This document shows positions 44,086 through 55,246 of a stretch of 64,000 nt of DNA, piece by piece. The translations under genes and the position numbers were made by a program. How positions within the stretch are numbered: the stretch's first letter is position 1; every line of letters starts with the position of its first letter. Source of the stretch: Massilia sp. Leaf139 (GTDB lineage Bacteria > Pseudomonadota > Gammaproteobacteria > Burkholderiales > Burkholderiaceae_D); assembly GCF_001424165.1 (NCBI RefSeq), contig NZ_LMOJ01000024.1:243749-307748 (forward strand). Direction: 5' to 3'. The notes beneath the pieces were generated by a model. It did not search any database and had not been told where the DNA came from. It saw nothing but the letters and a program-made list of their open reading frames with translations.

Positions 44086-44227
44086 CGTAGGGGTGGGCTA
44101 GGCCAATGGCCTCGCCCACGGCTTCACCGGGCACCTGTGCCCACGCGGTGATACGCACCAGCTCCGATGTCGTGCACGACGATCTTGCTGTCGCTTATCA
44201 CCGCGTGGGCTCGAGAGCCCACCCTAC
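44086..44227. repeat. Compound palindromic repeat element
   Basis: Contains a hairpin GTGGGC...GCCCAC (44093-44119), an exact 15-bp inverted pair GCCCACGCGGTGATA (44139-44153) and TATCACCGCGTGGGC (44196-44210), and the palindrome GTGGGCTCGAGAGCCCAC (44205-44222), ending with CCTAC. It resembles a REP/BIME unit and shares text with 49044-49070 and others. The rest of 44064-44346 shows no gene. Confidence 0.75.
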
Positions 44228-44346
44228 ATATCGCAACGCGTTTCATATATCGATTTACGGCAAGCCTCACCCCCATTCCCCTCAACGCATAAGCAAATAA
44301 GAAACCCGTCGTTTGTCCCACGGCTGACCCGGCTTACTCTTGGGCC

Positions 44347-45120
44347 ATGCTGATGACATACATTACCGCCGGCTTCGGGGTCGGCCTGCTGGTCGGGATG
44401 ACGGGCGTCGGCGGCGGCTCGCTGATGACGCCGCTCCTGACCCTGCTGTTCGGCGTTTCGCCCACCGTCGCGGTCGGCACCGATCTCGCGTTTGCCTCGA
44501 TCACCAAGGGCGCAGGCACCATCACCCACCGCTTCAACAACACCGTCAACTGGGCCATCGTGCGCCGCCTGTGCCTGGGTGCGCTGCCGGCCGCCCTGGT
44601 CGCCACGCTCGGCCTGCGCCACTTCGGCGCGCTCGACGCCGAGATCGGCCAGCTCATCCGTTATTCGATCGCCGGCTCGGTCATGCTGACCGTCGTCGCG
44701 CTGCTGTTCCGCAAGCGCATGCTGGCCTGGGTGCAGGCCAAGCCGCGGCGCCAGCTGCAGGGCAGGCGCCTGGCCACGGCGACCGTCGTCTCGGGCGCCG
44801 TCCTGGGCGTGCTGGTCACGATCTCCTCGATCGGCGCCGGCGCCATCGGCGCGACCCTGCTGGTGATGCTGTATCCGAAGCTGACCCCGGCCGAAGTGGC
44901 CGGCACCGACATCGCCTACGCTGTGCCCCTGACCGCGATCGCCGCGCTCGGACACTGGTGGCTGGGCTCGATCGACTGGACGCTGCTGGTCACGCTGCTG
45001 ATCGGCTCGCTGCCTGGCATCACCCTCGGTTCGATGCTGGCGCGCAAGGTGCCGGAACGCTTCCTGCGCGCCTTGCTGGCCCTGACCTTGACCGGCGTCG
45101 CTGCCAAACTCATCTACTGA
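44347..45120 (+). CDS. TSUP (TauE/SafE) family anion exporter
   Basis: 257 residues, about eight helices. GLLVGMTGVGGGSLMTPLL and the second half VLVTISSIGAGAIGATLL show the duplicated glycine-rich motif of the TSUP family, which moves sulfite, sulfonates or related anions. Its place just before the sulfate-uptake genes suggests a sulfur anion, but there are 136 bases and a likely promoter between them. Confidence 0.85.
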   Translation: MLMTYITAGFGVGLLVGMTGVGGGSLMTPLLTLLFGVSPTVAVGTDLAFASITKGAGTITHRFNNTVNWAIVRRLCLGALPAALVATLGLRHFGALDAEIGQLIRYSIAGSVMLTVVALLFRKRMLAWVQAKPRRQLQGRRLATATVVSGAVLGVLVTISSIGAGAIGATLLVMLYPKLTPAEVAGTDIAYAVPLTAIAALGHWWLGSIDWTLLVTLLIGSLPGITLGSMLARKVPERFLRALLALTLTGVAAKLIY

Positions 45121-45217
45121 TTGAAGCGGGCTCACCAGTAAGCTGCACGACGCTAATAGCAGAATTCATCTATGCAAATGAAGATTCCTTCGTTTGGTTT
45201 ATGAGCTGTAAGTGAGA

Positions 45218-45249
45218 TTATTACAATCCATTAGAAGAATTTGTAATAA
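45218..45249. promoter_or_regulatory. 9-bp inverted repeat ahead of cysT
   Basis: TTATTACAA (45218-45226) and TTGTAATAA (45241-45249) with a 14-base centre, ending eight bases before the cysT ATG and touching its AAGGA site. The AT-rich symmetric arms could be a CysB-type operator or could form an RNA hairpin over the ribosome-binding site. Confidence 0.5.
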
Positions 45250-45256
45250 GGACGCT

Positions 45257-46090
45257 ATGCAAACACGTGCGCCTGGCCGGGTCATTCCCGGTTTCGGACT
45301 GTCGCTCGGGTTCACGATCTTTTATCTCGCACTGATCGTGCTGATCCCGCTGTCGGCGGTCTTCCTGAAGACCTTTACCATGAGCTGGGAAGCGTTCTGG
45401 ACGGCCGTCTCCTCCGAACGCGTCGTCGCCTCGTACAAGCTCAGCTTCGGCGCCTCGCTGATCGCAGCCGCCCTGAACGTCGTCTTCGGCGGCATCGTCG
45501 CCTGGGTGCTGGTGCGCTACAAGTTTCCCGGCAAGCGTTTTGTGGACGCCCTGGTCGACCTGCCGTTCGCGCTGCCGACCGCGGTGGCCGGCATCACGCT
45601 GACCGCCCTGTATTCGAACAACGGCTGGATCGGCAAATACCTCGAACAGTTCGGCATCAAGGTCGCTTTTACGCCACTGGGCGTCGTCGTGGCGCTGACC
45701 TTCATCGGCCTGCCTTTCGTCGTGCGTACCGTGCAGCCCGTGCTGGAAGAGGCCGAGCGCGAACTCGAAGAAGCGGCGGCCAGCCTGGGCGCGAGTCCGC
45801 TGCAGACTTTCTTCCGCGTGATCCTGCCGTCGATCGTGCCGGCCCTGCTGACCGGCTTCGCGCTGGCCTTTGCGCGCGCCACCGGCGAATACGGTTCGGT
45901 CATCTTCATCGCCGGCAACCTGCCGATGGTGTCCGAGATCACGCCGCTCTTCATCATCACCAAACTGGAGCAGTACGACTATGCCGGCGCCACCGCGATC
46001 GCGGTCGTGATGCTGATCGTGTCCTTCATCCTGCTCCTGACGATCAACCTGTTGCAGGCCTGGACCCGCAGAAGGGCAGGCAAGAAATGA
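45257..46090 (+). CDS. cysT: Sulfate/thiosulfate ABC permease CysT
   Basis: 277 residues, six helices. [19 protein letters not shown] and the EAA loop [21 protein letters not shown] match CysT (CysU). It forms the sulfate channel with CysW. ATG 45257 follows AAGGA. It overlaps cysW by four bases. Confidence 0.96.
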   Translation: MQTRAPGRVIPGFGLSLGFTIFYLALIVLIPLSAVFLKTFTMSWEAFWTAVSSERVVASYKLSFGASLIAAALNVVFGGIVAWVLVRYKFPGKRFVDALVDLPFALPTAVAGITLTALYSNNGWIGKYLEQFGIKVAFTPLGVVVALTFIGLPFVVRTVQPVLEEAERELEEAAASLGASPLQTFFRVILPSIVPALLTGFALAFARATGEYGSVIFIAGNLPMVSEITPLFIITKLEQYDYAGATAIAVVMLIVSFILLLTINLLQAWTRRRAGKK

Positions 46091-46991
46091 GCGCAGTCTT
46101 GGATAAACCCCTGGTCGCCGCGCCGCGCGCGGTACGCCCCATCAAGACCAATGCCTTCGAGCCGAACTGGGTGCGCTGGACGCTGATCGCCGTCGCGCTC
46201 GCCTTCCTGACCCTGTTCCTGTTCGTGCCCCTGGTTGCCGTCTTCACCGAAGCACTGAAGCGCGGCTGGGACACCTATGTCGAATCAATCATGGATCCGG
46301 ACGCGATCTCGGCCATCAAGCTGACCCTGATCGCCGCCGGCATCTCGGTGCCGCTGAACCTGGTCTTCGGCGTGTCCGCGGCCTGGGCCATCGCCAAGTT
46401 CGACTTCAAGGGCAAGAGCGTGCTGCTGACCCTGATCGACCTGCCGTTCTCGGTCTCGCCGGTGATCGCCGGCCTGATCTACGTGCTGCTGTTCGGCGCC
46501 CAGGGCTGGTTCGGCGAATGGCTGATGGAGCACGACATCAAGATCCTGTTCGCGGTGCCGGGCATCGTGCTGGCGACCGTGTTCATCACCTTCCCGTTTG
46601 TCGCGCGCGAGCTGATTCCGCTGATGCAGCAGCAGGGCACCGAGGAAGAAGAGGCGGCGCTGGTGCTGGGCGCGTCGGGCTGGCAGACCTTCTGGCGCGT
46701 GACGCTCCCAAACATCAAATGGGGCCTGCTGTATGGCGTCATCCTGTGCAATGCGCGGGCGATGGGCGAATTCGGCGCGGTGTCGGTGGTGTCGGGCCAT
46801 ATCCGCGGCGAGACCAACACCATGCCGCTGCAGGTTGAAATCCTCTACAACGAATACAACTTCACGGCCGCGTTCGCGATCGCATCCCTGCTGGCGCTGC
46901 TCGCGCTGGTGACGCTGGCCATCAAGTCCTTTATCGAATGGCGTCTGCACCAATCCATGCGGGCGGACACCGGCACCACGGAGCGCACAGA

Positions 46992-46995
<4 letters not shown>
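46087..46995 (+). CDS. cysW: Sulfate/thiosulfate ABC permease CysW
   Basis: 302 residues, six helices. [20 protein letters not shown], the EAA loop [19 protein letters not shown] and [15 protein letters not shown] are diagnostic. Overlaps both cysT and cysA by ATGA. Confidence 0.96.
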
Positions 46996-48061
<1,066 letters not shown>

Positions 48062-48065
<4 letters not shown>

Positions 48066-49000
48066 ACTTCCAGCAGCTGCGTTCGGTGCGCGAAGCGGCG
48101 CGCCGCAATTTCAATCTCACCGACGTCGCTGCGGCGCTGTTCACCTCGCAGCCCGGGGTGTCGCGCCAGATCCGCGAACTCGAGGACGAACTCGGCGTCG
48201 TCATCTTCGAGCGCAACGGCAAGCGCCTGACCGGGCTCACCGCGCCCGGCAAGGGCATCCTGAAAATCGTCGAACGCCTGCTGGTGGAAGCGGAAAACCT
48301 GGCCCAGGCCAGCCAGGAATACTCGGCCCAGGACAGCGGCACGCTGACCATCGCCGTCACCCACACGCAGGCGCGCTACGCGCTGCCGCAGGTGGTGCAG
48401 TCCTTCCGTAACGCCTTCCCGAACGTGCGCGTCGCCCTGCAGCAGAGCGCGCCGGAACACATCGCCGAATACGTGCTGTCCGGCCGCGCCGACATCGGCA
48501 TCGCCACCGAGGGTTTGTCGACCTTTCCCGACCTGGTCTCCTTCCCGTGCTACCGCTGGAGCCACGTGGTGGTGGCGCCCGACGGCCACCCGCTGCTGAG
48601 CAAGACGCCGCTGCGCCTGGAAGACCTGGCCGAGTATCCCCTGATTACCTACGACGTCGGCTACACCGGCCGGCGCCACATCGACGACGCCTTCAGCACG
48701 GCCGGGCTGGCGCCGGACATGGTGCTGACCGCCATGGATTCGGACGTCATCAAGCAGTATGTCTCGCTGGGGATGGGGGTCGGCATCATCGCCTCGATGG
48801 CCTTCGACCACGGCCGCGACCGCGGTCTGCGCGCGATCGAATCCTCGCACCTGTTCGCGCCGAACGTGACGCGCCTGGCAGTGCGGCGCGGGGCCTATCT
48901 GCGGGCGTATGCCTACCACTTCATCGAACGCTTCGCGCCGGGGTTTACGCGAGCGGATATCGAGAAGTCGCTACAAGCGGATGAGGCGGTGGGGATTTAA
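48062..49000 (+). CDS. cysB: LysR-type regulator CysB
   Basis: 312 residues. [20 protein letters not shown] and the helix-turn-helix [20 protein letters not shown] are the CysB form of the LysR domain, and [15 protein letters not shown] [19 protein letters not shown] text (here [16 protein letters not shown]) begins the effector domain. CysB activates sulfate-assimilation genes when N-acetylserine is present. It overlaps cysA by four bases, so it is made with the transporter and may control its own operon. Confidence 0.94.
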
Positions 49001-49043
49001 CGGGTGTTGGTGCGAGCGCGGCTGACTTGCCGCTAACTATCAC

Positions 49044-49070
49044 CGCGTGGGCGGGTCTCCCGCCCACGCG
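49044..49070. repeat. Palindromic repeat after cysB
   Basis: CGCGTGGGCGGG and CCCGCCCACGCG with a 3-base loop. Preceded by TATCAC, so it shares TATCACCGCGTGGGC with the element at 44196-44210. It may also act as a terminator-like barrier between the two convergent genes. Confidence 0.75.
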
Positions 49071-49100
49071 TTCAACAGGTACTGGCACATCGCGCGATGT

Positions 49101-50147
49101 TCACTGCCCCGGGTTGGTGATCCGCGCATGAATCGCATCGATCGCCGCGATCACTTCCGCGGACAGCACGATCGATGCCGCATCGATGTTCTCCTTCAGC
49201 TGCTCCAGTGTCGTCGCCCCGATGATGGTCGAGCCCACGAACCAGCGCGAATAACACCAGGCCAGCGCCATCTGCGCCGGCGTCATTCCGTTGGCGCGCG
49301 CCAGCGCCGCATACTCGGCGGTTGCGGCCAGCACCTCGGGCCGCACGTAGCGCGGGCTCCAGTTCGGCGGGAAGAGCGTCAGGCGACCATGCGCCTTCGG
49401 GTTGTCGAGATATTTCGCCGTGAGTTGCCCGAAGGCGAGGGGGCTGTAGGCGAGCAGACTGACATCCGAACGGAAGCAGGTCTCGTCCAGCAGCGAGGTC
49501 TCGAAGGCGCGCGCCGTCAGGTTGTATAAATTCTGGATGGTGGCGATGCGCGGCAGGCCGCGCGTCTCGGCCAGCTTCACGTATTCGCACACGCCCCAGC
49601 TGCTTTCGTTCGAGACGCCGATCGCGCGGATCTTGCCCGCCTTGACCAGCTCGTCCAGCGCGCCCAGCGTCTCCTCGATCGGCACGCTCGACCGTTCCCG
49701 CTTCGGATTGAAACTGTTGGCGCCGAAGATGGGCAGGTTGCGGCTCGGCCAATGGATCTGGTACAGGTCGATGTAGTCGGTCTGCAGGCGCTGCAAACTC
49801 GTCTCGACGGCGGCGCGCACGTTGGCCGCGTCGAGGTCGTGCGCCGGGCCGCGGATCCAGCCCATGCTGGCATTCGGGCCGGCGATCTTGGAGGCGATGA
49901 TGACGTCGTCGCGGCGGCCGCGCTTGTGCAGCCAGCTGCCGATGAAGCGTTCGGTCGCGCCTTGCGTCTCGGCGCGGCCCATGACCGGGTACATCTCGGC
50001 CGTATCGATGAAGTTGATGCCGCGCTCGAGCGCATAGTCGAGCTGGCGGTGGGCATCAAGCTCCGTGTTCTGTTCGCCGAAAGTCATGGTGCCGAGGCAG
50101 ACGGTCGACACCATCAGGTCGCTGCGTCCGAGCTGTTTGCGCTGCAT
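49101..50147 (-). CDS. Aldo/keto reductase, Tas-like
   Basis: 348 residues, TIM barrel. GTMTFGEQNTELDAHRQLDY and FIDTAEMYPV carry the catalytic Asp and Tyr, IIASKIAG the Lys, and IDLYQIHWPSRN the His. NADPH-binding segment near GSTIIGATTLEQLKENI. The long DxAEMYPV and WPSRNLPIFG features match the Tas/YakC subgroup. Substrate unknown. Nine bases downstream of pyrD, likely co-transcribed. Confidence 0.9.
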   Translation of the reverse strand: MQRKQLGRSDLMVSTVCLGTMTFGEQNTELDAHRQLDYALERGINFIDTAEMYPVMGRAETQGATERFIGSWLHKRGRRDDVIIASKIAGPNASMGWIRGPAHDLDAANVRAAVETSLQRLQTDYIDLYQIHWPSRNLPIFGANSFNPKRERSSVPIEETLGALDELVKAGKIRAIGVSNESSWGVCEYVKLAETRGLPRIATIQNLYNLTARAFETSLLDETCFRSDVSLLAYSPLAFGQLTAKYLDNPKAHGRLTLFPPNWSPRYVRPEVLAATAEYAALARANGMTPAQMALAWCYSRWFVGSTIIGATTLEQLKENIDAASIVLSAEVIAAIDAIHARITNPGQ

Positions 50148-50156
50148 GGCTTCTCC

Positions 50157-51194
50157 TCAGGCCTTCAATGCGTCGGCGCACTCGCGCACCAGCGAGGGGC
50201 CGCGGTAGATCAGGCCGCTGTAGAGCTGCACCAGCTGGGCGCCGGCGGCGATCTTTTCCTGCGCATCCTTCCCCGACAGGATGCCGCCGACGCCGATGAT
50301 CGGGATCGCGTCGCCCAGTTCCTTCTTCATCGCGCGGATGACAATGTTCGACAGGTCGAACACGGGCGCGCCCGAGACCCCGCCCGTTTCCATGCCGTGG
50401 CGATGGCGTTCGACGTCGCGCCGGTTGAGCGTGGTATTGGTGGCGATCACGCCGTCGATCCGGTGGCGCAGCAGGGCGCCGGCGATGTCGTGGATCTGTT
50501 CGGCGTCGATGTCGGGGGCGATCTTCAGGGCCAGCGGCACGTAGCGGCCGTAGTCGTCGGCCAGGCGCGTCTGCTCGGCCTTCAGCTGCGACAGCAGGGC
50601 GTCGAGTTCCGAGGCGCCCTGCAGCTGGCGCAGGTTCTTGGTATTCGGCGAGGAGATGTTGACCGTGACGTAGCTGGCGTAAGGGTAGACCTTGCGCAGG
50701 CATTCCAGGTAGTCGTCGGCGGCGCGTTCGATCGGGGTGTCGGCGTTCTTGCCGATGTTCAGGCCGAGCACGCCCTTCTGTTCCTGGTAGAAGCGCGAGG
50801 CCTGGACGTTGGCGACGAAGGCGTCGACGCCGCCGTTGTTGAAGCCCATGCGGTTGATGATGCCGCGCGCGGCCGGCACGCGGAACATGCGCGGCTTCGG
50901 GTTGCCCGCCTGCGCGCGCGGGGTGACGGTGCCGATCTCGATCGAGCCGAACCCGAGGGCCGCCAGGCCGTCGATGTACGCCCCATCCTTGTCCAGGCCG
51001 GCGGCCAGCCCGACCGGGTTCGGGAAGGTGATGCCCATGACAGTGCGCGGATCCGGCACCGGTTTCTTGAAGATGCCGGTCGCGCCACGCTGGGCCGCGC
51101 TGCGCAGGGCCGGCAGGGTGAGGTTGTGGGCGGTTTCCGCGGGCAGCGTGAAGAGCAGGGGACGGGCGAGGGTGTACAGGATTTTGTCGGACAT
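50157..51194 (-). CDS. pyrD: Dihydroorotate dehydrogenase (quinone), class 2
   Basis: 345 residues. The N-terminal helices ([19 protein letters not shown]) attach it to the inner membrane and form the quinone tunnel. [48 protein letters not shown] with the catalytic Ser, and [17 protein letters not shown] bind FMN and orotate. Oxidises dihydroorotate in pyrimidine synthesis. Confidence 0.97.
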   Translation of the reverse strand: MSDKILYTLARPLLFTLPAETAHNLTLPALRSAAQRGATGIFKKPVPDPRTVMGITFPNPVGLAAGLDKDGAYIDGLAALGFGSIEIGTVTPRAQAGNPKPRMFRVPAARGIINRMGFNNGGVDAFVANVQASRFYQEQKGVLGLNIGKNADTPIERAADDYLECLRKVYPYASYVTVNISSPNTKNLRQLQGASELDALLSQLKAEQTRLADDYGRYVPLALKIAPDIDAEQIHDIAGALLRHRIDGVIATNTTLNRRDVERHRHGMETGGVSGAPVFDLSNIVIRAMKKELGDAIPIIGVGGILSGKDAQEKIAAGAQLVQLYSGLIYRGPSLVRECADALKA

Positions 51195-51244
51195 GGAGCG
51201 CTCGTAGAGGAATTCGCGCCAATTGTACCGTGCGCCGGGAAGGA

Positions 51245-51973
51245 CTAGCGGTCGAGGATGCCCCAGTGCCCGCCGATGCGCGCCTCCAGCGGCCGGAAGT
51301 TGATTTTATAAGCCATCTTCGGGCTCTGCTCGATCCAGTAGCCGAGGTAGACGAAGGGCAGGCCCAGTTCGCGCGCCTGCTCCACCTGCCACATCACGTT
51401 GTAGGTGCCGAAGGAGGCGCCGGGCACGTCCGGGTCGAAGAAGGTGTAGACCGAGGACAGACCGTCCGACAGGACGTCGATGATCGACACCATGCGCAGC
51501 AGGCCGTCGGGCTCGCGAAACTCCACCAGGCGCGTGTTGACGCGGCTTTGCAGCAGGAACTGGGCGTACTGGTCGCGGCTGTCCTGATCCATGCCGCCGC
51601 CGACGTGGCGCGTGGTCTGGTAGCGCAGGTAGAGAGCGTAGTGCTCGTCCGAAAACGACAGGTTGGCGACCATGGCCGTGAGGTCGGCATGGCGCTTCCA
51701 GGCGCGGCGCTGGGTGCGATTCGGCGCGAACTCGGCGCAGCGCACGCGCACCGGGATGCAGGCCTGGCAGCCGTCGCAATACGGACGGTAAGTAAAGATG
51801 CCGCTGCGGCGGAAGCCGTTCTTCACCAGTTCGGAATACACGTCCGCATTGATCAGGTGCGAAGGCGTGGCGACCTGCGAGCGCGCCTGGCGTGCGTCGA
51901 GGTAGCTGCACGGATACGGGGCGGTCGTGTAGAACTGCAGCGTGGAGAAGGGCAGGTCATTAAGGTGCGTCAT
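51245..51973 (-). CDS. bpt: Aspartate/glutamate leucyltransferase (Bpt)
   Basis: 242 residues. [19 protein letters not shown], then [20 protein letters not shown] with the conserved cysteine pair, and [19 protein letters not shown] at the end, match the bacterial ATE1-like transferase Bpt. It adds Leu to proteins with N-terminal Asp or Glu so that ClpS/ClpAP degrade them. It lies after aat on the same strand. Confidence 0.94.
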   Translation of the reverse strand: MTHLNDLPFSTLQFYTTAPYPCSYLDARQARSQVATPSHLINADVYSELVKNGFRRSGIFTYRPYCDGCQACIPVRVRCAEFAPNRTQRRAWKRHADLTAMVANLSFSDEHYALYLRYQTTRHVGGGMDQDSRDQYAQFLLQSRVNTRLVEFREPDGLLRMVSIIDVLSDGLSSVYTFFDPDVPGASFGTYNVMWQVEQARELGLPFVYLGYWIEQSPKMAYKINFRPLEARIGGHWGILDR

Positions 51974-52088
51974 GCATGACTCTCGGGACGAGGTGTTGGC
52001 CCTATTCTAACGAATGCGCAGGCGCGCACGGTTCGCGGCTGGCAAAACCGCCATGGCGGCTTTCCCAGCCGCTCACGGTTCGGCGTTA

Positions 52089-52805
52089 TCAAATCGGTGC
52101 GACGGGTTCCCATGTCTGGATCGCCGGTTCCTTGATCGCAGCGCGCAGGTGCTGCAGGAAGACGCTGCGCGAAATCGGCGCCGCGCCCAGCGAGGCCAGG
52201 TGTCCTGTTTCCTGCTGGCAGTCGACCATGCGCACGCCCTGCGAGCGCAGGAAGGCAACCAGGTAGGCCAGCGCCACCTTGGAGGCGTCCGACACGCGCG
52301 CGAACATCGATTCGCCGTAGAACATGCGGCCGATGCAGACGCCGTAGGCGCCGCCGACCAGTTCGCCGTCCAGCCAGACTTCGGACGAGTGGGCATAGCC
52401 GAGCGCGTGCAGGCCGGTGTAGCCGTCGATGATGTCCTCGGAAATCCAGGTGCCCGGCCCGTCCTTGCGGGGCGCGGCGCAGGCGCGCATCACGGCTTCG
52501 AAATCGCTGTCGAAGCGCACCTGCCAGCGCCCGCCTTCGGTGCGGCTGCGCTCGACGCGGCGCAGGGTTTTTTTCAGGCTGTCGCTGACCTTGAAGTCGC
52601 TCGTATAGAGCACCATGCGCGGATCGGTGCTCCACCAGAGAATGGGCTGGCCTTCCGAGAACCAGGGGAAGATGCCGTTCTGGTAGGCGAGCAGCAGGCG
52701 CCGCGGCGAGAGGTCGGCGCCGGCCGCGAGCAGGCCGGGAGCGTCGATGGTCAGCGCTTCGGATACGTCTGGAAACGGCGTATGCGCATCAAGCCAGGGA
52801 ATCAT
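52089..52805 (-). CDS. aat: Leucyl/phenylalanyl-tRNA-protein transferase
   Basis: 238 residues. [40 protein letters not shown] and the closing [18 protein letters not shown] with [19 protein letters not shown] are the standard Aat sequence. It attaches Leu or Phe to N-terminal Arg/Lys, making an N-degron. Together with bpt it completes the bacterial tagging pair. The Nudix gene precedes it by 12 bases. Confidence 0.96.
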   Translation of the reverse strand: MIPWLDAHTPFPDVSEALTIDAPGLLAAGADLSPRRLLLAYQNGIFPWFSEGQPILWWSTDPRMVLYTSDFKVSDSLKKTLRRVERSRTEGGRWQVRFDSDFEAVMRACAAPRKDGPGTWISEDIIDGYTGLHALGYAHSSEVWLDGELVGGAYGVCIGRMFYGESMFARVSDASKVALAYLVAFLRSQGVRMVDCQQETGHLASLGAAPISRSVFLQHLRAAIKEPAIQTWEPVAPI

Positions 52806-52817
52806 GCCGCTCTCGGT

Positions 52818-53405
52818 TCAATCGGGTTCGCGGGGAGCAATCATCGGACGCCGGATGTCATGGCCGTGCACGCCATAGGAACTCGACACGCCCTCGCGCA
52901 TTTTGACGCGGTCGGCAAAGAACAGTTCCAGCGTCGTGCGAATCGTCGGGAAAGCGAGCTCGTCCCAGGGGATGTCCTGTTCGGCGAACAGTTGCACTTC
53001 CAGGCTTTCGATGCCCGGCGCGAAATCGAGGTCGAGCAGGCGCGCGAGATAGAACATGTGCACCTGATGCACGTGGGCGACGTTCAGCAAGGAAAACAGC
53101 GGGCCGATCTCGATGTTGGCGCCGGCTTCCTCTTCGGTCTCGCGCACGGCCGCTTCGCTCGTGGTTTCGCCGTTTTCCATGAAGCCGGCCGGCAGCGTCC
53201 AGTAGCCATGGCGCGGCTCGATCGCGCGCCGGCACAGCAGCACCTGCAGCCTGCCGTCCCCCTCCCAGACCGGGATCGAGCCGATCACCATTTTCGGGTT
53301 CTGGTAATGAATCGTGCCGCACTGCGCGCACACATGGCGCGGCCGGTTGTCGCCTTCGGGAATGCTTAGCGCGACCGCGTGGCCGCACTCGGAACAAAAG
53401 TTCAT
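52818..53405 (-). CDS. Nudix hydrolase with N-terminal zinc ribbon
   Basis: 195 residues from ATG 53405. FCSECGH and CAQCGT form a four-Cys zinc ribbon, and the Nudix box GFMENGETTSEAAVRETEEE-AG has all catalytic glutamates. This layout resembles NudC-like or ADP-ribose/NADH hydrolases; the NudC SQPWPFPxS motif was not found, so the substrate is uncertain. Leads a likely operon with aat, bpt and pyrD. Confidence 0.85.
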   Translation of the reverse strand: MNFCSECGHAVALSIPEGDNRPRHVCAQCGTIHYQNPKMVIGSIPVWEGDGRLQVLLCRRAIEPRHGYWTLPAGFMENGETTSEAAVRETEEEAGANIEIGPLFSLLNVAHVHQVHMFYLARLLDLDFAPGIESLEVQLFAEQDIPWDELAFPTIRTTLELFFADRVKMREGVSSSYGVHGHDIRRPMIAPREPD

Positions 53406-53536
53406 AAAAAATGACGAGAATGAAGTTCCGGCTACTTTACACCCGATTGCTTCGGCTGTGCCGCCACACCGGCTCGGCAGTAGTGTAGTTCGGAAACCAT
53501 TGCGGCCTTCAATCGGCCATGTCCCTGGCATTGGAT

Positions 53537-53565
53537 TTGCCTAAACGGTCGAAGAGGCGTATAAT
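53537..53565 (+). promoter_or_regulatory. tRNA-fMet promoter
   Basis: TTGCCT (53537-53542), 17-bp spacer, TATAAT (53560-53565), 13 bases before the tRNA. Confidence 0.65.
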
Positions 53566-53578
53566 TCATTTCATCAGA

Positions 53579-53655
53579 CGCGGGGTGGAGCAGTCTGGCA
53601 GCTCGTCGGGCTCATAACCCGAAGGTCACAGGTTCAAATCCTGTCCCCGCAACCA
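53579..53655 (+). tRNA. Initiator tRNA-fMet (anticodon CAT)
   Basis: 77 nt with CCA. Starts CGCGGGG and ends CCCCGCAACCA, so position 1 is unpaired with 72, the mark of the initiator. The anticodon stem GGG/CCC around CTCATAA has the three G-C pairs used by initiators. T-arm ACAGG-TTCAAAT-CCTGT. Confidence 0.97.
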
Positions 53656-53661
53656 GATTCT

Positions 53662-53699
53662 AAAAGCCGCTGTTTCCTTCGAGGACGCAGCGGCTTTTT
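53662..53699 (+). terminator. Terminator after tRNA-fMet
   Basis: AAAAGCCGCTG and CAGCGGCTTTT with a 15-base loop, then TTTC; six bases after the tRNA. Confidence 0.8.
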
Positions 53700-53870
53700 C
53701 CATTCCAGCCTTCCTGGCGGACTCGACCTGCATCAAGCGGATGTCGAATCCGCCGCACTTGCCGAACCCGGCCTTGTCCAACGAGTAAGCAGGCGCAGCC
53801 GTGCGATCGATATGCGTGGCGCGCCCACACGTCCAACGCTTCATTAGCGGCTTTCACGAGCGGATTCACC

Positions 53871-54284
53871 ATGATTACTGTTAAAGACATCAACGATGCC
53901 TGGGGCTGGATGGGCTTGCACGCTGTCGAAATATTGGGCGCCAATGCCTTCGGCAACCTGATCCTGCGCGACGCCGACGGCAGCTACTGGCGCCTGCGTC
54001 CGCAAGACCTGTGCTGCGAGCCGGTCGCCGACAACCGCGCCGAACTCGACGCGCTCTCGTACAACCAGGATTTTCTCAATGACTGGTACATGCCGGAACT
54101 GGTCGACCTGGCCGAGTCCACGCTCGGGCCCCTGACCGACGACCGCACCTACTGCCTGAAAATCCCCAGCGCGCTGGGCGGGCATTACGGCAGCGAGAAT
54201 CTGGCGACGGTGCCGTTGTCGGAACTGATCCGGTTTTCGGGGGAGGGGGCGCAGCAATTGGATGGGTTGCCGAGGTGGGGGTGA
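53871..54284 (+). CDS. DUF1851 (T6SS immunity Tdi1-like) protein
   Basis: 137 residues, no signal peptide. NDAWGWMGLHAVEILGANAF, then FGNLILRDADGSYWRLRPQD and the C-terminal CLKIPSALGGHYGSENLATV match the GAD-like/DUF1851 architecture. The Tdi1 member of this family protects against a T6SS DNase; other members have unknown roles. No toxin gene is adjacent, so an immunity role is only suggested. The 170 bases before it after the tRNA terminator hold no clear gene. Confidence 0.72.
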   Translation: MITVKDINDAWGWMGLHAVEILGANAFGNLILRDADGSYWRLRPQDLCCEPVADNRAELDALSYNQDFLNDWYMPELVDLAESTLGPLTDDRTYCLKIPSALGGHYGSENLATVPLSELIRFSGEGAQQLDGLPRWG

Positions 54285-54355
54285 GTTGATGGCTTCGGTT
54301 GGCTTCGTCTTGATGCGAGCGGTGCCCACGCGTGAACGCTGCGTCTCGTTACCGC

Positions 54356-55246
54356 CTATCCCGCCGGCTGACTGAGACTCGCCCACAAATACGCCGCCGC
54401 CATCGTCCGGTGCGGCTGATAGCGCGCCAGCCAGGCCTGCGTATGCGCCAAGGTCGGTTTCTCCGCCTCCCCCAGCAGCCGCCCGAGCGCACCGCGTACG
54501 GCGACGTCGCCCTCCAGCGAACAGTCGGCATACCCATAGCCGCGCAGCAGGGTGTAGTTGACCGTCCACGGCCCGATGCCCTTGACCGCCAGCAGGCGCG
54601 CCGCCGTCTGCGCCGGGTCATCGTCACGCGCCAGCGAAAGTTCGCCATCGGCCGCCATGCGCGCCACGCGCAGCAGGGTCTCGGCCTTGGCGCGCGAGAA
54701 CTTGCGGCTGGTGAGCGCCTCCAGATCGAGTCGCGCCACATCCGGCGCTTCCGGATAGCACCACAAGCCGCTGCTGTGCGCGCGTCCGGCCTGTTGAATG
54801 AAGGTGCGGCGCAGGCTGATCGCGAAAGGCAGGTTGATCTGCTGGCCGATGATGGCCCAGGTCAGTGCCTCGAAGACGCTGGCCGACTGCACGATGGGTA
54901 GGCCCGGCTGGCGCGCCACCAGCGGCCCGAAGACGGGATCGCCCTGCACGAAGGCGGCGAAGGGCGCCGGATCGATGCGCAGCGCCAGGATGCTGCGCAG
55001 GGCATCCTGCACCAGGCCCAGCGTGACCGCGTCCAGCGCGCCGTCGGCCTCGATCCGGCATTGCGCCGTCTCCTCGCCCAGCCTCACGTCCAGCAGCAGC
55101 GGCACGCCGTTCAGCAGCACCGCCTTGCGGATACGCTGGCCGATGACGTGCTCCGCCAGCCCCTCGGCATCGCGGGAATGAAACGACAGGACGTCGGCGC
55201 TGCGGTAGCCCGCAGGCAGCGCAACTTCCAGCGCCTCGCTCGTCAT
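54356..55246 (-). CDS. DNA-3-methyladenine glycosylase II (AlkA-like)
   Basis: 296 residues. The C-terminal helix-hairpin-helix glycosylase core is clear: WAIIGQQINLPFAISLRRTF, LLAVKGIGPWTVNYTLLRGY, and an Asp in CSLEGDVAVRGALG that fits the catalytic position. The N-terminal part resembles the AlkA_N beta domain. It removes alkylated bases. Its ATG overlaps the stop of the EamA gene (ATGA), so it is translated with that transporter. Not fused to an Ada domain. Confidence 0.85.
   Translation of the reverse strand: MTSEALEVALPAGYRSADVLSFHSRDAEGLAEHVIGQRIRKAVLLNGVPLLLDVRLGEETAQCRIEADGALDAVTLGLVQDALRSILALRIDPAPFAAFVQGDPVFGPLVARQPGLPIVQSASVFEALTWAIIGQQINLPFAISLRRTFIQQAGRAHSSGLWCYPEAPDVARLDLEALTSRKFSRAKAETLLRVARMAADGELSLARDDDPAQTAARLLAVKGIGPWTVNYTLLRGYGYADCSLEGDVAVRGALGRLLGEAEKPTLAHTQAWLARYQPHRTMAAAYLWASLSQPAG

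Noticed and set aside
44106..44321. Two short frames on opposite strands with similar products
   Set aside because: The similarity comes from the palindromic repeat element, not from genes.
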